Assembly (NCBI GenBank): GCA_016936215.1
Contig: JAFGPL010000234.1
Span: 1-34,121 of the forward strand
DNA length: 34,121 nucleotides
Reading direction: 5' to 3'
Origin: Bacteroidales bacterium
Lineage (GTDB): Bacteria > Bacteroidota > Bacteroidia > Bacteroidales > UBA10428
Shown here: in pieces, positions 1 to 8,870 of the stretch
Layout of the letters: every line of letters starts with the position of its first letter
Position numbering within the stretch: the stretch's first letter is position 1
Program-made: the position numbers and the translations under genes
Notes under the pieces: generated by a model
Seen by the model: the letters and a program-made list of their open reading frames with translations, nothing else
What the model was told of the DNA's origin: nothing
Database searches by the model: none

Positions 1-21
1 ATGCGAATTAAGAGTTGAAAA
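1..21 (+). repeat. Left terminal inverted repeat of the IS982 element
   Basis: Begins ATGCGAATTAAGAG and pairs with 1030-1050 in inverted orientation (20 of 21 bases). It lies about 100 bp upstream of the transposase start. The intervening AT-rich leader presumably holds the promoter. Confidence 0.85.
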
Positions 22-122
22 AATAATAGTTATTAACATATAAATTACTGATTGTCAATAAAATATAGTTAAAAAATTTGGTTAAAACCTTGAGAATCAA
101 TATATTATGACATAACCAAAAC

Positions 123-1043
123 ATGTCAATAATGATGATTCCCAAGGTAAAAGAACTTAAGTTAATCGCTATCTATTTGTATATATGCGATATATATGAT
201 TCAGAACTTAAATTTTCGTGTCAGCGATTCAGTAATAATAATCAGCCTGAGTTCACTGACCAAGAAGTCCTAACTATTTATCTTTATGTTATGCATACTG
301 AACAAAGATTAAAGATAAAACAAATACATGGTTTTGCAAATGATTACCTTCGTTCCTGGTTCCCTCTACTACCAAGCTATGAAGCCTTCATTATGCGAAT
401 AAACCGATTAAGCGAAGCTTTAAGGCATTTGGTTTGTGTATTACTTTCCAATAATTGTCCTGCAGATTGCCAAGTTGATACCAGTGTGTTAGACTCATTA
501 CCTATTATTACCTGTTCTGGAAAGCGAAAAGCTTCTGTAGCAAAAGAACTCATTGACAAGGGTTACTGTTCAACTAAAAGCATGTATTACTATGGATTGA
601 AGTTGCATGCATTAGGTTATTACCGCCCCAAACATTTGCCTTTTCCGGAAAGCATAATTCTAACACCGGCTTCAGAGAATGATTTAAATGCTTTTAAACA
701 AAACTGGGACACGATTACAAACAGAACTTTTTATGGAGACAAAATCTATAATGATACAGGGTTCTTTAAAGATATTAAAGAAAAAAATAACTCAACCATG
801 CTCACCCCAATCAAGGAGGTCAAGGGCATGCCAGATAATTTAAAACAGATGTATAAAGCCTTTAATGACCTGTTCTCAACTGCTGTCTCAAAAGTTAGAC
901 AACCTATCGAATCCTTGTTCAATTGGCTTATTGAAAAAACAGATATTCAAAGAGCGTCAAAAGTACGTTCAACTAATGGATTGCTGGTCCATGTCTTTGG
1001 ACGTATTGCAGCAGCCTATATATTTCTTATTTTTAACTCTTAA
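123..1043 (+). CDS. IS982-family DDE transposase
   Basis: This 306-residue protein is a full-length IS982-type transposase, which catalyses strand cleavage and transfer of its element. An N-terminal region with the FTDQEVLTIYLY block (about residues 44-55) is followed by a DDE-type catalytic domain. Plausible catalytic residues are D119 in QVDTSVLDSLP, D206 in FYGDKIYND and E263 in RQPIESLFNWL. The last block continues into the usual KVRS...HVFGRIAAA tail. There is no frameshift or internal stop. Its TAA stop lies inside the right inverted repeat. Methionines at positions 4 and 5 are alternative starts. The family call is secure; current activity is inference. Confidence 0.9.
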   Translation: MSIMMIPKVKELKLIAIYLYICDIYDSELKFSCQRFSNNNQPEFTDQEVLTIYLYVMHTEQRLKIKQIHGFANDYLRSWFPLLPSYEAFIMRINRLSEALRHLVCVLLSNNCPADCQVDTSVLDSLPIITCSGKRKASVAKELIDKGYCSTKSMYYYGLKLHALGYYRPKHLPFPESIILTPASENDLNAFKQNWDTITNRTFYGDKIYNDTGFFKDIKEKNNSTMLTPIKEVKGMPDNLKQMYKAFNDLFSTAVSKVRQPIESLFNWLIEKTDIQRASKVRSTNGLLVHVFGRIAAAYIFLIFNS

Positions 1044-1050
1044 TTCGCAT
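1030..1050 (+). repeat. Right terminal inverted repeat of the IS982 element
   Basis: Ends CTTAATTCGCAT and is the reverse complement of 1-21 apart from one base. It contains the transposase stop codon (1041-1043), so coding sequence runs into the end of the element. Confidence 0.85.
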
Positions 1051-1173
1051 ATATATCAGATTGATAGGATAGCACTTTTATACACTTTATTATGTATTTG
1101 ATATTGAATTTGTGTGGGCCATATTTCATTTTATTATAAAGTTGTATTTTTGAATTCCTGAATTGAATACTAT

Positions 1174-1260
1174 AAAAAAAGCTGTCTTAGAAGTCAATTT
1201 CAGCAATTTAGATTCTTCGCTATCGTTCAGAATGACAAGAGAATTGACTTTTATGACAGC
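1174..1260 (-). terminator. Long hairpin with U-tract; likely terminator or dispersed palindromic repeat
   Basis: Bases 1181-1199 pair with 1242-1260 (19 bp, 2 mismatches) around a loop of about 42 nt. The loop contains a smaller inverted motif (ATTCT...AGAAT). Read on the minus strand, the stem is followed directly by seven T (1174-1180), as expected for a factor-independent terminator of the lipoprotein gene that ends at 1294. The loop sequence CTTCGCTATCGTTCAGAATG resembles dispersed intergenic repeats I recall from other Bacteroidota genomes, so it may be a mobile palindromic repeat serving as a terminator. Confidence 0.6.
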
Positions 1261-1293
1261 CTAGATCAGTTTACTAAAAATTCTTTAGATATA

Positions 1294-2625
1294 TCAAAAT
1301 CGTATCACAAGTTTGGGTCTTAAAGAAGCACTATCATTATCGCTACTACCCAATATCATTCTTCTGTGGTATTCTTCAGTTACTAAAACCAAAATCCATC
1401 CATAATTATCAAGGGGATTGCTGATCATATTTTGAACTTGTTTGGTAACATCAATGGTAAAATCGGTGATACCATTGCAGCTATCTAGTAAAACAGCATC
1501 TGTCAGGTTAAATGATGGTTGGTTGTTCCAAGTAACAGTATTCTCGTCCCAATAAGAAGTAACCTTGCAAAGTAGAGATGTATTTGGTCCTGTTAATGAT
1601 TCACTTGTTCCATTTCCGGTACTCGTTATCCCATAAAGATGAAGCGAAGCTTGACTAATAACAGTATTTGTATCAATAAATTGAAGATCAAATTTTAATA
1701 AAGATCTTTGAACTGAATAAGAACCTTCATAAGTCCAAGTTACCGAGGATATCTCTTTATAAAATGGTCTAGGTACATTTGGAGAAAGATTCCATATTAA
1801 TGCATCAATCCCGTCTTCCGGGCCAGGTTGTAGCTCTATTATATTGGATGCATTTTTAGTAAGGATTACAATGAATGGATCATAACCATTAGTGCAATTA
1901 TAATTTGAAATCTCCGAGAGTGTCATTTCGGATGAAAAATCCTGATAACCGGCTTTTTTCAAAATAATTTTGTATCCCTCTTTTTCAGGAAGGATTATAC
2001 TATTGGTAACTGAACTTAAAATACCTGAATAAATCTCATTTTCTTCGGAGACAATTTTAATTTCAGCACCTGTGAGTTCAAAGTTTGTCGAGTCATTGAC
2101 AAATTCGAAAACAGAAATACAAAAGGTAAAGGTTTTGATTAATCCAAACTCGAAAGTTGCGTAGCCAAAATCTTCAGGTACACCTAAAGAAGCCTCAATT
2201 ACTTCAACGCCAACTTTTGTTGTTTCGTCCTTAATCACAGAAAAGATTACTGGCAAAGGATCAGTAACCAGGTAAGCCAATTCAGAATCTTCTCTTGGTG
2301 TAAGATAAATAATCTGATCATCACTATCTACTGCAAAAAATGTGGTTAGTTTATAATTGCCCGGTTTGAGTGCAATAGGTTCACTGATAAAACTATTGTT
2401 GAATTTATAAAGATTGATTGAAAGCATTTCATGGACTTTTTCACCATTCTCATTTTCAATACTAACAATTATTTTAGTTACTTCTGAAATATCACATGAA
2501 GTGTTTTTAAGAAGCGAGGTGCCATTTATGCTAAAAGATATATTCCCGGTAAGATTTCCGGATTCTTTCTTTTCACAGGATAAAATAACGAGAAGCAGGA
2601 TAATGGTTGAAATTAGTTTTTTCAT
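1294..2625 (-). CDS. Lipoprotein with C-terminal DNRLRE-like domain
   Basis: The 443-residue product starts with a lipoprotein signal peptide: MKKL, a hydrophobic core, then LVILSC with the lipidated cysteine at residue 17. It should therefore be envelope-anchored. Residues about 25-260 are beta-rich with IVSIENENGE and LKPGNYKL blocks, reminiscent of repeated Ig-like domains of Bacteroidota surface lipoproteins; I cannot name the family with confidence. Residues about 268-443 match the DNRLRE/CBM96-like pattern: RSLLKFDL, a CKVTSYWDENTVTWNNQP block, then IDVTKQVQNM and LRPKLVIRF. Such domains are carbohydrate-binding or structural modules. No catalytic motif was seen. It stands alone, 209 bp from glyS, and a likely terminator follows at 1174-1260. 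Confidence 0.7.
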   Translation of the reverse strand: MKKLISTIILLLVILSCEKKESGNLTGNISFSINGTSLLKNTSCDISEVTKIIVSIENENGEKVHEMLSINLYKFNNSFISEPIALKPGNYKLTTFFAVDSDDQIIYLTPREDSELAYLVTDPLPVIFSVIKDETTKVGVEVIEASLGVPEDFGYATFEFGLIKTFTFCISVFEFVNDSTNFELTGAEIKIVSEENEIYSGILSSVTNSIILPEKEGYKIILKKAGYQDFSSEMTLSEISNYNCTNGYDPFIVILTKNASNIIELQPGPEDGIDALIWNLSPNVPRPFYKEISSVTWTYEGSYSVQRSLLKFDLQFIDTNTVISQASLHLYGITSTGNGTSESLTGPNTSLLCKVTSYWDENTVTWNNQPSFNLTDAVLLDSCNGITDFTIDVTKQVQNMISNPLDNYGWILVLVTEEYHRRMILGSSDNDSASLRPKLVIRF

Positions 2626-2834
2626 GGTGTAACTGATTAGTTGAAATTAATGTAAACCGATACGAAAAATAGTGAAAAAAGTTTAAATGTTGTTATTTAT
2701 TGAATTTGAATGGTTATATAAAATCTTTCTAAAAAGGTTCGAAATAATCAAATGTATAAAAAAGATCGTTTGTCCTTTAAAATTTTTGACAAAACTGTAA
2801 ATAATGGAGGTAAAAAACTGACTGAAAGTGATAT

Positions 2835-4385
2835 TCACAATTTTTCCAGTAGTTTTCTCATACTTACTTTTTCATCCATAATTTGCGGCAGGCGATCTAT
2901 TGAAACCCTTTCCTGTTCCATTGAATCGCGATAGCGAATGGTAACGGTATTATCTGCGAGCGACTGATGGTCAATGGTAATACAGAACGGGGTGCCAATA
3001 GCATCCTGACGGCGGTATCTGCGCCCGATGGAGTCCTTTTCTTCGTACTGGCAGTTGAAATCGAATTTCAGTCTGTCCATGATCTCACGGGCTTTTTCGG
3101 GGAGACTGTCTTTTTTGGTGAGGGGTAAAACTGCAAGTTTAACAGGGGCAAGGGCAGGGGGTAGTTTTAAGACAATACGATCTTCTTTGGCGCTGCCTTC
3201 GCGTTCTACTTTTTCTTCGGTATAGGCATTGGCTATAATAGTAAAAAACATCCTGTCAACGCCTATAGATGTTTCGATAACGTATGGTGTGTATCCCTCG
3301 TTGGTATCGGGATCGAAATACTGTATTTTTTTACCGGAGAACTTTTCATGGTTACCAAGGTCGAAATTGGTTCTGGAGTGAATGCCTTCCACCTCTTTGA
3401 ATCCGATGGGGAACCTGAACTCTATATCGGCTGCGGCATTGGCATAGTGGGCAAGTTTGTCATGATCGTGAAAGCGGTAGTTTTCATCTCCCATGTCAAG
3501 CGCCTTGTGCCATTTTATGCGTTTTTCCTTCCAGTATTCGTACCACTCCATTTCACTACCGGGACGAATGAAGAACTGCATCTCCATCTGTTCAAACTCA
3601 CGCATGCGCATAATCCACTGGCGGGCAACTATTTCGTTACGGAAAGCCTTTCCGATCTGGGCAATCCCGAATGGAATTTTCATCCTACCTGTTTTCTGAA
3701 CATTCAGATAATTAACAAAAATACCCTGTGCGGTTTCAGGCCGAAGATAAATGGTATTTGTTTCCTCGCTCACCGATCCCAACTGAGTACTGAACATGAG
3801 GTTAAACTGACGTACATCGGTCCAGTTAGCGGTACCTGAAACGGGGCAGACTATGTTATTGTCAATGATAACCTGTTTGATTTCGGCAAGATCTTCATTT
3901 TCAAGTGCTTTTACAAACCTGTTCTTCAATTCGTTGTACTTTGCAACATTTTCTGTAACGCGCGGATTGGTCTCCCTGAAGAGTCTTTCATCAAATTTAT
4001 CGCCAAAACGGGCAGCCGCTTTTTCAACCTCTTTTTCAATTTTGTCCTCAATTTTCTGAAGCTGTTCTTCGATAAGCTGGTCGGCACGGTATCTTTTTTT
4101 AGAATCCTTATTGTCAATCAACGGATCGTGGAAAGCTGCCACATGGCCCGATGCTTCCCAGATGCGCGGGTGCATAAAGATCGCAGAGTCAATGCCAACG
4201 ATGTTTTCATTCATCTGCACCATGGCTTTCCACCAGTATTGCTTGATGTTGTTTTTCAGCTCGGCGCCATTCTGCCCGTAATCGTATACTGCACCCAATC
4301 CATCGTAAATTTCACTTGAAGGAAAAATAAAACCATATTCTTTGCAGTGAGCGATAATTTTTTTGAAAATGTCGTCGTTGGCCAT
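2835..4385 (-). CDS. glyS: Glycyl-tRNA synthetase (class II, single-chain type)
   Basis: Charges tRNA-Gly with glycine in the cytoplasm. The 516-residue length and the start IIAHCKEYGFIFPSSEIYDG are typical of the single-chain GlyRS rather than the GlyQ/GlyS heterotetramer. Class II motif 2 is seen near residue 241 (AFRNEIVARQWIMRMREFEQ) and motif 3 near residue 375 (ETSIGVDRMFF). An anticodon-binding domain occupies about residues 415-510 (LAPVKLAVLPL ... IGTPFCITID ... VTIRYRD). The chosen ATG gives the standard family N-terminus. It is a housekeeping gene, oriented with but not closely coupled to its neighbours (209 bp and 187 bp gaps). Confidence 0.96.
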   Translation of the reverse strand: MANDDIFKKIIAHCKEYGFIFPSSEIYDGLGAVYDYGQNGAELKNNIKQYWWKAMVQMNENIVGIDSAIFMHPRIWEASGHVAAFHDPLIDNKDSKKRYRADQLIEEQLQKIEDKIEKEVEKAAARFGDKFDERLFRETNPRVTENVAKYNELKNRFVKALENEDLAEIKQVIIDNNIVCPVSGTANWTDVRQFNLMFSTQLGSVSEETNTIYLRPETAQGIFVNYLNVQKTGRMKIPFGIAQIGKAFRNEIVARQWIMRMREFEQMEMQFFIRPGSEMEWYEYWKEKRIKWHKALDMGDENYRFHDHDKLAHYANAAADIEFRFPIGFKEVEGIHSRTNFDLGNHEKFSGKKIQYFDPDTNEGYTPYVIETSIGVDRMFFTIIANAYTEEKVEREGSAKEDRIVLKLPPALAPVKLAVLPLTKKDSLPEKAREIMDRLKFDFNCQYEEKDSIGRRYRRQDAIGTPFCITIDHQSLADNTVTIRYRDSMEQERVSIDRLPQIMDEKVSMRKLLEKL

Positions 4386-4517
4386 ATATTTTTATTATGA
4401 GTTCAGGGTTTCGGGTTCCGGGTTTTATTGAACTTAAGGCAGAAACCTGTAACTCCCACCCCGCAAATTATTAAGCCGCAAATGTAATTTAAAATGTTGG
4501 CTTTTCAAAAAGCATTG

Positions 4518-4553
4518 AAAAAACCTGTCCGGGAATATCCGCAGACAGGTTTT
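4518..4553 (-). terminator. Factor-independent terminator after the propeller gene
   Basis: Bases 4520-4529 pair perfectly with 4544-4553 (AAAACCTGTC / GACAGGTTTT). The stem continues as CGG/CCG (4530-4532 with 4539-4541) after a 2-nt bulge. On the minus strand the stem ends in a run of six T (rc of 4518-4523). It lies 20 bp beyond the stop of the gene at 4573 and upstream of glyS, separating the two transcription units. Confidence 0.85.
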
Positions 4554-4572
4554 ATGTTCTATTGAAATAAAT

Positions 4573-7500
4573 TTATTTTTTAATTAAACCGCAAAATTTT
4601 ACACTATTAATACCATGTAAAACCAGGATATATTTTCCGGCTGCCAGATCAACAATATCAAGGGTATAAATATCAGTTATTCCTTTAATATTTAAAAGTT
4701 TACATAGTTTCCCCTGGGTGTCGAACAGCTCTATTTGTTTTAAAATTGCCCCTTCTTCGCAGGTTATCGTTATTTTGTCATGGGCAGGGTTTGGATAGAG
4801 CTTGTAAATACCTGAGATATTTTCATCAGAAATAAAATCTTCAATAGGATTAAAGATTCTGATGGAATCGCTTCCGCTACATTCGTTCTGATCGGTGACC
4901 ACAACCCAGAACACGGTGTCTTTGGTTATTGAAGCACCGTTTACCAGGTATGATTGTTCACTGGTACCGGTACTCCAAATATATGATACAAATCCTTCCC
5001 CCGCGTTAAGGGTAAGGTTTTCATCATTTCCAAGTGATTGATCTTCACCAAGGTTAATAACCGGTAATGCATTTACCGTTATCTGTATTTCGTCAGAACC
5101 GTTGCATCCAAAATCATCTGTAACTGTTACGCTGTAGATTCCCTGCTGGTTTACAGCAATTTCCCGGGCAGTACTTCCATTGCTCCACTCGTAGGCAACA
5201 GATACCGGTGCAGTCAGTAAAATCCTTTCACCCGCGCAGATAGCAGTGTCGTTTCCAAGATTAACCACAGGCAATGCCTGAACTTCAAGGTTTATGGTAT
5301 CATAACCTTTACATCCGGCCTGGTTATTTACGATTACACTGTATGTCCCGGCTTCAGATACGATAATCTCCCTTTCGCCAGAGATACCATTGCTCCATTC
5401 GTACCACCATGCAAAGGGGGCAGAGAAAGTTATATTGTTTCCTTCACATATAGTAGTATCGTTGCCCAGTTCAACAATCAAAGGTTCAGGATTTTCGAGA
5501 TGTATAGGGACAGAAGAAATGGTATCAAAACCGTTGGTGATTGCCGGAACATAATCTCCCGGTGTTAGCTTGCTGAAAATTCCGGAAGAAGTAAACAGAA
5601 TGCGGTCAGCAGAATATTTTATTGTTTCTTCGGGATGTGCGTAAATACGGATACCCCCGGAAGAATCGTTATGGCAGATATTGGGGGTAAATGTAACACT
5701 GTCAATGCGAATGGTATTTCTGAATACAGAAGATATACCGGTACCATATGTTGCAAGCCATACTGTGCTATCGTTTTGCATGGCAGCATCCCAAACATCG
5801 TTTCCGGCAATACCATCAGATTGTTGTAATCTTACCCAATGCCGGCCATTGAAAATGAAAGCGCCTTTGCCCCATGAGCAGGCCCAGATATTTCCCATTT
5901 CGTCTTCGAGCAACGACCATAAAGATGTATTTTCGAAATAAATATTTGACGGGTAGTTTGTCCAGCTTTCCCCATCAAATTCTGAAACTCCTGCAAAAGT
6001 AGCAAACCATATATTTCCTTTGGAATCTTCTATAATGTCATTGACATTATTATTGATAAGTCCGTTGGCAGTGCCAAATATTTCCCATGAAATGCCATTG
6101 TATTTTGCAGCCCCGCTGCCTGAAACAGTGCCAATCCATAAATCACCATTACTCGCGGGAAGTATTGCTGTAACATGGTTACCTGGTAATCCGTCGGTTA
6201 TGGTGAAACTGCTGAAGCTGGCACCATCATATTTATTTAATCCTGCATTCGAACCTATCCAGATATTTGAATCAATATCTGTTGTTATGGTGTACCATAC
6301 TGAACCTGTCAAACCATCTGTACCTGAATATTTTGTCAATGCTGAACCTGATATTTTAGTTACTCCGCCTGATGAGGAAGCTACCCAGATATTGCCTTCA
6401 TTATCCTGGGTAAGATCATAAACATTGTTACCTGCCAGGCCTCCGGATTCATCTAGGTTGATCCAGTTCTTACCATTGTATTTTGAAATACCCCTGCCCC
6501 AGGTTCCTAACCAAATATTATCTTCTTTATCGGTAATTAATGCCTGGATGGTATCACTTGTCATACCGCTTTTCACATAATTGGTCCATGCAGTTTTGTA
6601 GCTGTATGATACAACACCATAATCGCTGCCTGCATAAATTGTGTCATTGATTTCCTGAATACACCATGTTTGAACATCTGGTATCTGCGAAACTGCAGAA
6701 TATACATTGAAAGTGGTGCCGTTGTAAAGTGTGATCTTACTGCTGTCTGAACCAAACCACATAATACCGTGATCATCCTGTTCGATAGACATCACGGCAT
6801 TATCGGGCAAACCATCGGCTATTGTAAAATTTTCCCAGGTTGATCCGTTGTATTTTGCAACACCACCGTCTGTCCCAATCCATATATTTCCATCGGTATC
6901 TTCAAAGATTTCCCAGATGGTATTATTTATAAATCCATTTCCAATGTTGTAATGCACCCAAAGGGTTCCGTCAAACCGGCTAATCCCGTTATCGAGAGAA
7001 CCCACCCATAATTTCCCGGTTTTATCAAGCAATCCGCAGAAATTGCTGTTTGAGGCCAATCCGTTTGAAGTGGTGAAATTGGTCCATTGTTCACCAGTCC
7101 ATTTGCTCACACCACCCAGCGTGATAAACCATATTGCATCAGGCGCGATGACGATATCGTATACATTGTTATTTATCAAGCCGCTATCTGTATTATAGAT
7201 GTAAAGGGTATCTTCAAGTATCTTCACTGTTCCTGAAAGCGTTGCCAGCCAGGTGTTTCCTTCAGCATCCTCTTTAACTGCATAACACTGGTTGTTTGGT
7301 AGTCCGTTGGCAGTGGTATAATTAAAAATGTTGTCAGTTATTTTAGCGAGTCCTCCATAGGTGGCCATCCATTTACGGCCTTTGCTGTCGCCCATAATAT
7401 CAAAAACTGTCATATGGGGCAGTCCATCAAGAATGGTAAGGAATTTCCATGAATCAGGCCTTAGTTTACTGATTCCGTTTCCGGTGCCAATCCATATATT

Positions 7501-8391
7501 GCCTTCATCATCTTCTTCCACACAATCGGTAAAATTGCTAATAAGCCCATGAACAGTGGTGTAGGTTGGCCAGGAGGTGCCATCATATTTTGTAAGGCCT
7601 CCGTTTGGGGTATAGGAAGTAAACCAGATATAGCCTTTACTGTCGGCATATACCTGTGATATGCTATTTGAAGAAAGGCCGTCGGCGGTGGTATAGATGG
7701 TAAATGTTGTTTCGTTAAAGCTTGCAGCGCCGTTTGAAGTCCCGAACCATATGTTGCCGTCCAGGTCTTGTGTAATAGAGCTGATGGCATTGTCAGGCAG
7801 ACCATCGGTTGTAGTGTAATTTACAAATGATCCCTGCAATTTACTTACTCCCTGCAATGTTCCTATCCAGATACGGTTCGTATTGTCCTGAAACAATGTT
7901 GAGATAAAATTACTAACCAAACCATCGGTGGTGGTATAGGTGACCCAGGTTGTACCATTAAATTTGCACAATCCCGAATAGGTAGCAAACCAGAGATTAC
8001 CTTCATGGTCAACCATAATATCTTTTATGTCTGCTGCCGGCAATCCATCAGTGGTGGTAAATTTGGTTACCCCTGACTGGCCATCGAATTTATACGCGCC
8101 ATCAACGCTGCCAAACCAGATGTTACCATCATTGTCTTCAGCTATTGCCCTAACGTAGTCAGGCAGTCCAATAACAGAATTATAACTTTGCCAGGATGTG
8201 CCGTTATATTTCATGATACCATTTCCGGTATTATCACCAAACCAGATATTTCCATCGGAATCTTTAAAAATATCCTTAATCCATTCTCCCCTGAATGAGG
8301 TTTGTTTGTTGTAATTATAGATTTCAAGCTGGGCAGTGGTATTAAACGCAAAAAACAATACCAGCAACATAATGATTGTTAACTTTTTCAT
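4573..8391 (-). CDS. Secreted 21-repeat Reg_prop beta-propeller protein with T9SS tail
   Basis: The 1272-residue protein has a signal peptide (MKKLTIIMLLVLFFAFNTTAQ, cleavage near residue 20). About residues 37-900 hold 21 tandem repeats of roughly 41 residues, each with a DGNIWFGT-like strand, a KYNGTSW-like strand and a TTTDGLPDN-like turn. These are two-component-regulator propeller repeats; 21 would make three seven-bladed propellers. Next comes a SprB/PKD-like segment and about three Ig-like units with the LGNDTTICEG motif. The end is a T9SS type A sorting domain (LYPNPAHDKITI). Such propellers are best known as periplasmic sensors of hybrid two-component systems, but no transmembrane, kinase or DNA-binding domain is present. 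It is therefore probably a surface or secreted ligand-binding protein; the ligand is unknown. Confidence 0.85.
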   Translation of the reverse strand: MKKLTIIMLLVLFFAFNTTAQLEIYNYNKQTSFRGEWIKDIFKDSDGNIWFGDNTGNGIMKYNGTSWQSYNSVIGLPDYVRAIAEDNDGNIWFGSVDGAYKFDGQSGVTKFTTTDGLPAADIKDIMVDHEGNLWFATYSGLCKFNGTTWVTYTTTDGLVSNFISTLFQDNTNRIWIGTLQGVSKLQGSFVNYTTTDGLPDNAISSITQDLDGNIWFGTSNGAASFNETTFTIYTTADGLSSNSISQVYADSKGYIWFTSYTPNGGLTKYDGTSWPTYTTVHGLISNFTDCVEEDDEGNIWIGTGNGISKLRPDSWKFLTILDGLPHMTVFDIMGDSKGRKWMATYGGLAKITDNIFNYTTANGLPNNQCYAVKEDAEGNTWLATLSGTVKILEDTLYIYNTDSGLINNNVYDIVIAPDAIWFITLGGVSKWTGEQWTNFTTSNGLASNSNFCGLLDKTGKLWVGSLDNGISRFDGTLWVHYNIGNGFINNTIWEIFEDTDGNIWIGTDGGVAKYNGSTWENFTIADGLPDNAVMSIEQDDHGIMWFGSDSSKITLYNGTTFNVYSAVSQIPDVQTWCIQEINDTIYAGSDYGVVSYSYKTAWTNYVKSGMTSDTIQALITDKEDNIWLGTWGRGISKYNGKNWINLDESGGLAGNNVYDLTQDNEGNIWVASSSGGVTKISGSALTKYSGTDGLTGSVWYTITTDIDSNIWIGSNAGLNKYDGASFSSFTITDGLPGNHVTAILPASNGDLWIGTVSGSGAAKYNGISWEIFGTANGLINNNVNDIIEDSKGNIWFATFAGVSEFDGESWTNYPSNIYFENTSLWSLLEDEMGNIWACSWGKGAFIFNGRHWVRLQQSDGIAGNDVWDAAMQNDSTVWLATYGTGISSVFRNTIRIDSVTFTPNICHNDSSGGIRIYAHPEETIKYSADRILFTSSGIFSKLTPGDYVPAITNGFDTISSVPIHLENPEPLIVELGNDTTICEGNNITFSAPFAWWYEWSNGISGEREIIVSEAGTYSVIVNNQAGCKGYDTINLEVQALPVVNLGNDTAICAGERILLTAPVSVAYEWSNGSTAREIAVNQQGIYSVTVTDDFGCNGSDEIQITVNALPVINLGEDQSLGNDENLTLNAGEGFVSYIWSTGTSEQSYLVNGASITKDTVFWVVVTDQNECSGSDSIRIFNPIEDFISDENISGIYKLYPNPAHDKITITCEEGAILKQIELFDTQGKLCKLLNIKGITDIYTLDIVDLAAGKYILVLHGINSVKFCGLIKK

Positions 8392-8527
8392 AATTAGCGG
8401 ATTTTAAGTATGGTTAAAATTATAAATTGAATTATATTTAAAGACGATAACCGGTTAATTTTATTTATCTCTAATTTACTAATTTATTATTAGTCTGAGC
8501 AAGTCAGATAAAAGATTATCAACATAA

Positions 8528-8842
8528 TTGTATGACATGAAAAATTTTATATGGGATGTTGACTTTAAAAATACTGAGAAAATCATTCTTCGTGATTACC
8601 TTGCCCTGGAGCGTACAAGACTCGCAAACGAGAGAACATTGTTTGCATATATCAGAACATCGCTTTACCTGATACTTGGAGGAATAGCATTTATACAACT
8701 GAGAGATTTTGAAAACATTGTCTGGCTGGGATACCTGTCTCTTTTGTCAAGTGTATTTCTGCTGATTTTCGGGATTTTAAAATATTACCAGTTAAACAAA
8801 AAACTTAAAAAATACTACCCTGGTACAAAGCCTGAAAAATGA
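8528..8842 (+). CDS. DUF202 family small membrane protein
   Basis: This 104-residue protein carries the DUF202 signature near residues 22-45: LRDYLALERTRLANERTLFAYIRTSL. Two hydrophobic segments follow (about 45-58 and 66-84), then a basic tail (KKLKKYY). DUF202 proteins are inner-membrane proteins of unclear function; some relatives are linked to transport or stress. It is the only plus-strand gene in the middle of the window. It diverges from the propeller gene across 136 bp and converges on the GH2 gene with only 28 bp between stops. The start could also be the ATG at 8537, three codons downstream. Confidence 0.85.
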   Translation: MYDMKNFIWDVDFKNTEKIILRDYLALERTRLANERTLFAYIRTSLYLILGGIAFIQLRDFENIVWLGYLSLLSSVFLLIFGILKYYQLNKKLKKYYPGTKPEK

Positions 8843-8870
8843 TTTGCAGGCAATTCGCATATAATGAGAT

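Larger units (their letters stand above)
1..1050 (+). mobile_element. IS982-family insertion sequence
   Basis: The element is one transposase gene bounded by inverted repeats. Bases 1-21 match the reverse complement of 1030-1050 at 20 of 21 positions, the single mismatch being at repeat position 17. The right repeat overlaps the transposase stop codon. The length of about 1.05 kb fits the IS982 family. The left repeat begins at the first base of the window, so the left flank and any target-site duplication cannot be seen, and the element could extend slightly further. The transposase frame is open, so the copy may be active. Confidence 0.88.

Noticed and set aside
2769..2793. Weak hairpin TTTGTC/GACAAA downstream of glyS
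   Set aside because: The 6-bp AT-rich stem with a 13-nt loop is too weak to call a terminator for glyS.
3348..3839. 163-codon open frame on the plus strand inside glyS
   Set aside because: It is antisense to a strongly conserved essential gene, has no recognisable domain, and its openness follows from the codon bias of glyS.
6020..6421. 133-codon plus-strand frame inside the propeller gene
   Set aside because: It mirrors the repetitive propeller coding sequence on the other strand and has no domain or promoter of its own.
4573..8391. Regularly spaced repeats that could suggest a CRISPR array or DNA tandem array
   Set aside because: The periodicity (about 125 bp) is that of degenerate 41-residue protein repeats in one open frame; there are no identical repeat/spacer units.
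4573..8391. Hybrid two-component sensor for the pectin operon
   Set aside because: Despite Reg_prop repeats there is no Y_Y_Y domain, transmembrane helix, kinase or response regulator, and the protein ends in a T9SS tail.
8852..8863. AATTCGCATATA identical to bases at the right end of the IS982 element (1042-1053)
   Set aside because: Only 12 AT-rich bases match, with no similarity beyond them and no transposase nearby; chance is sufficient.
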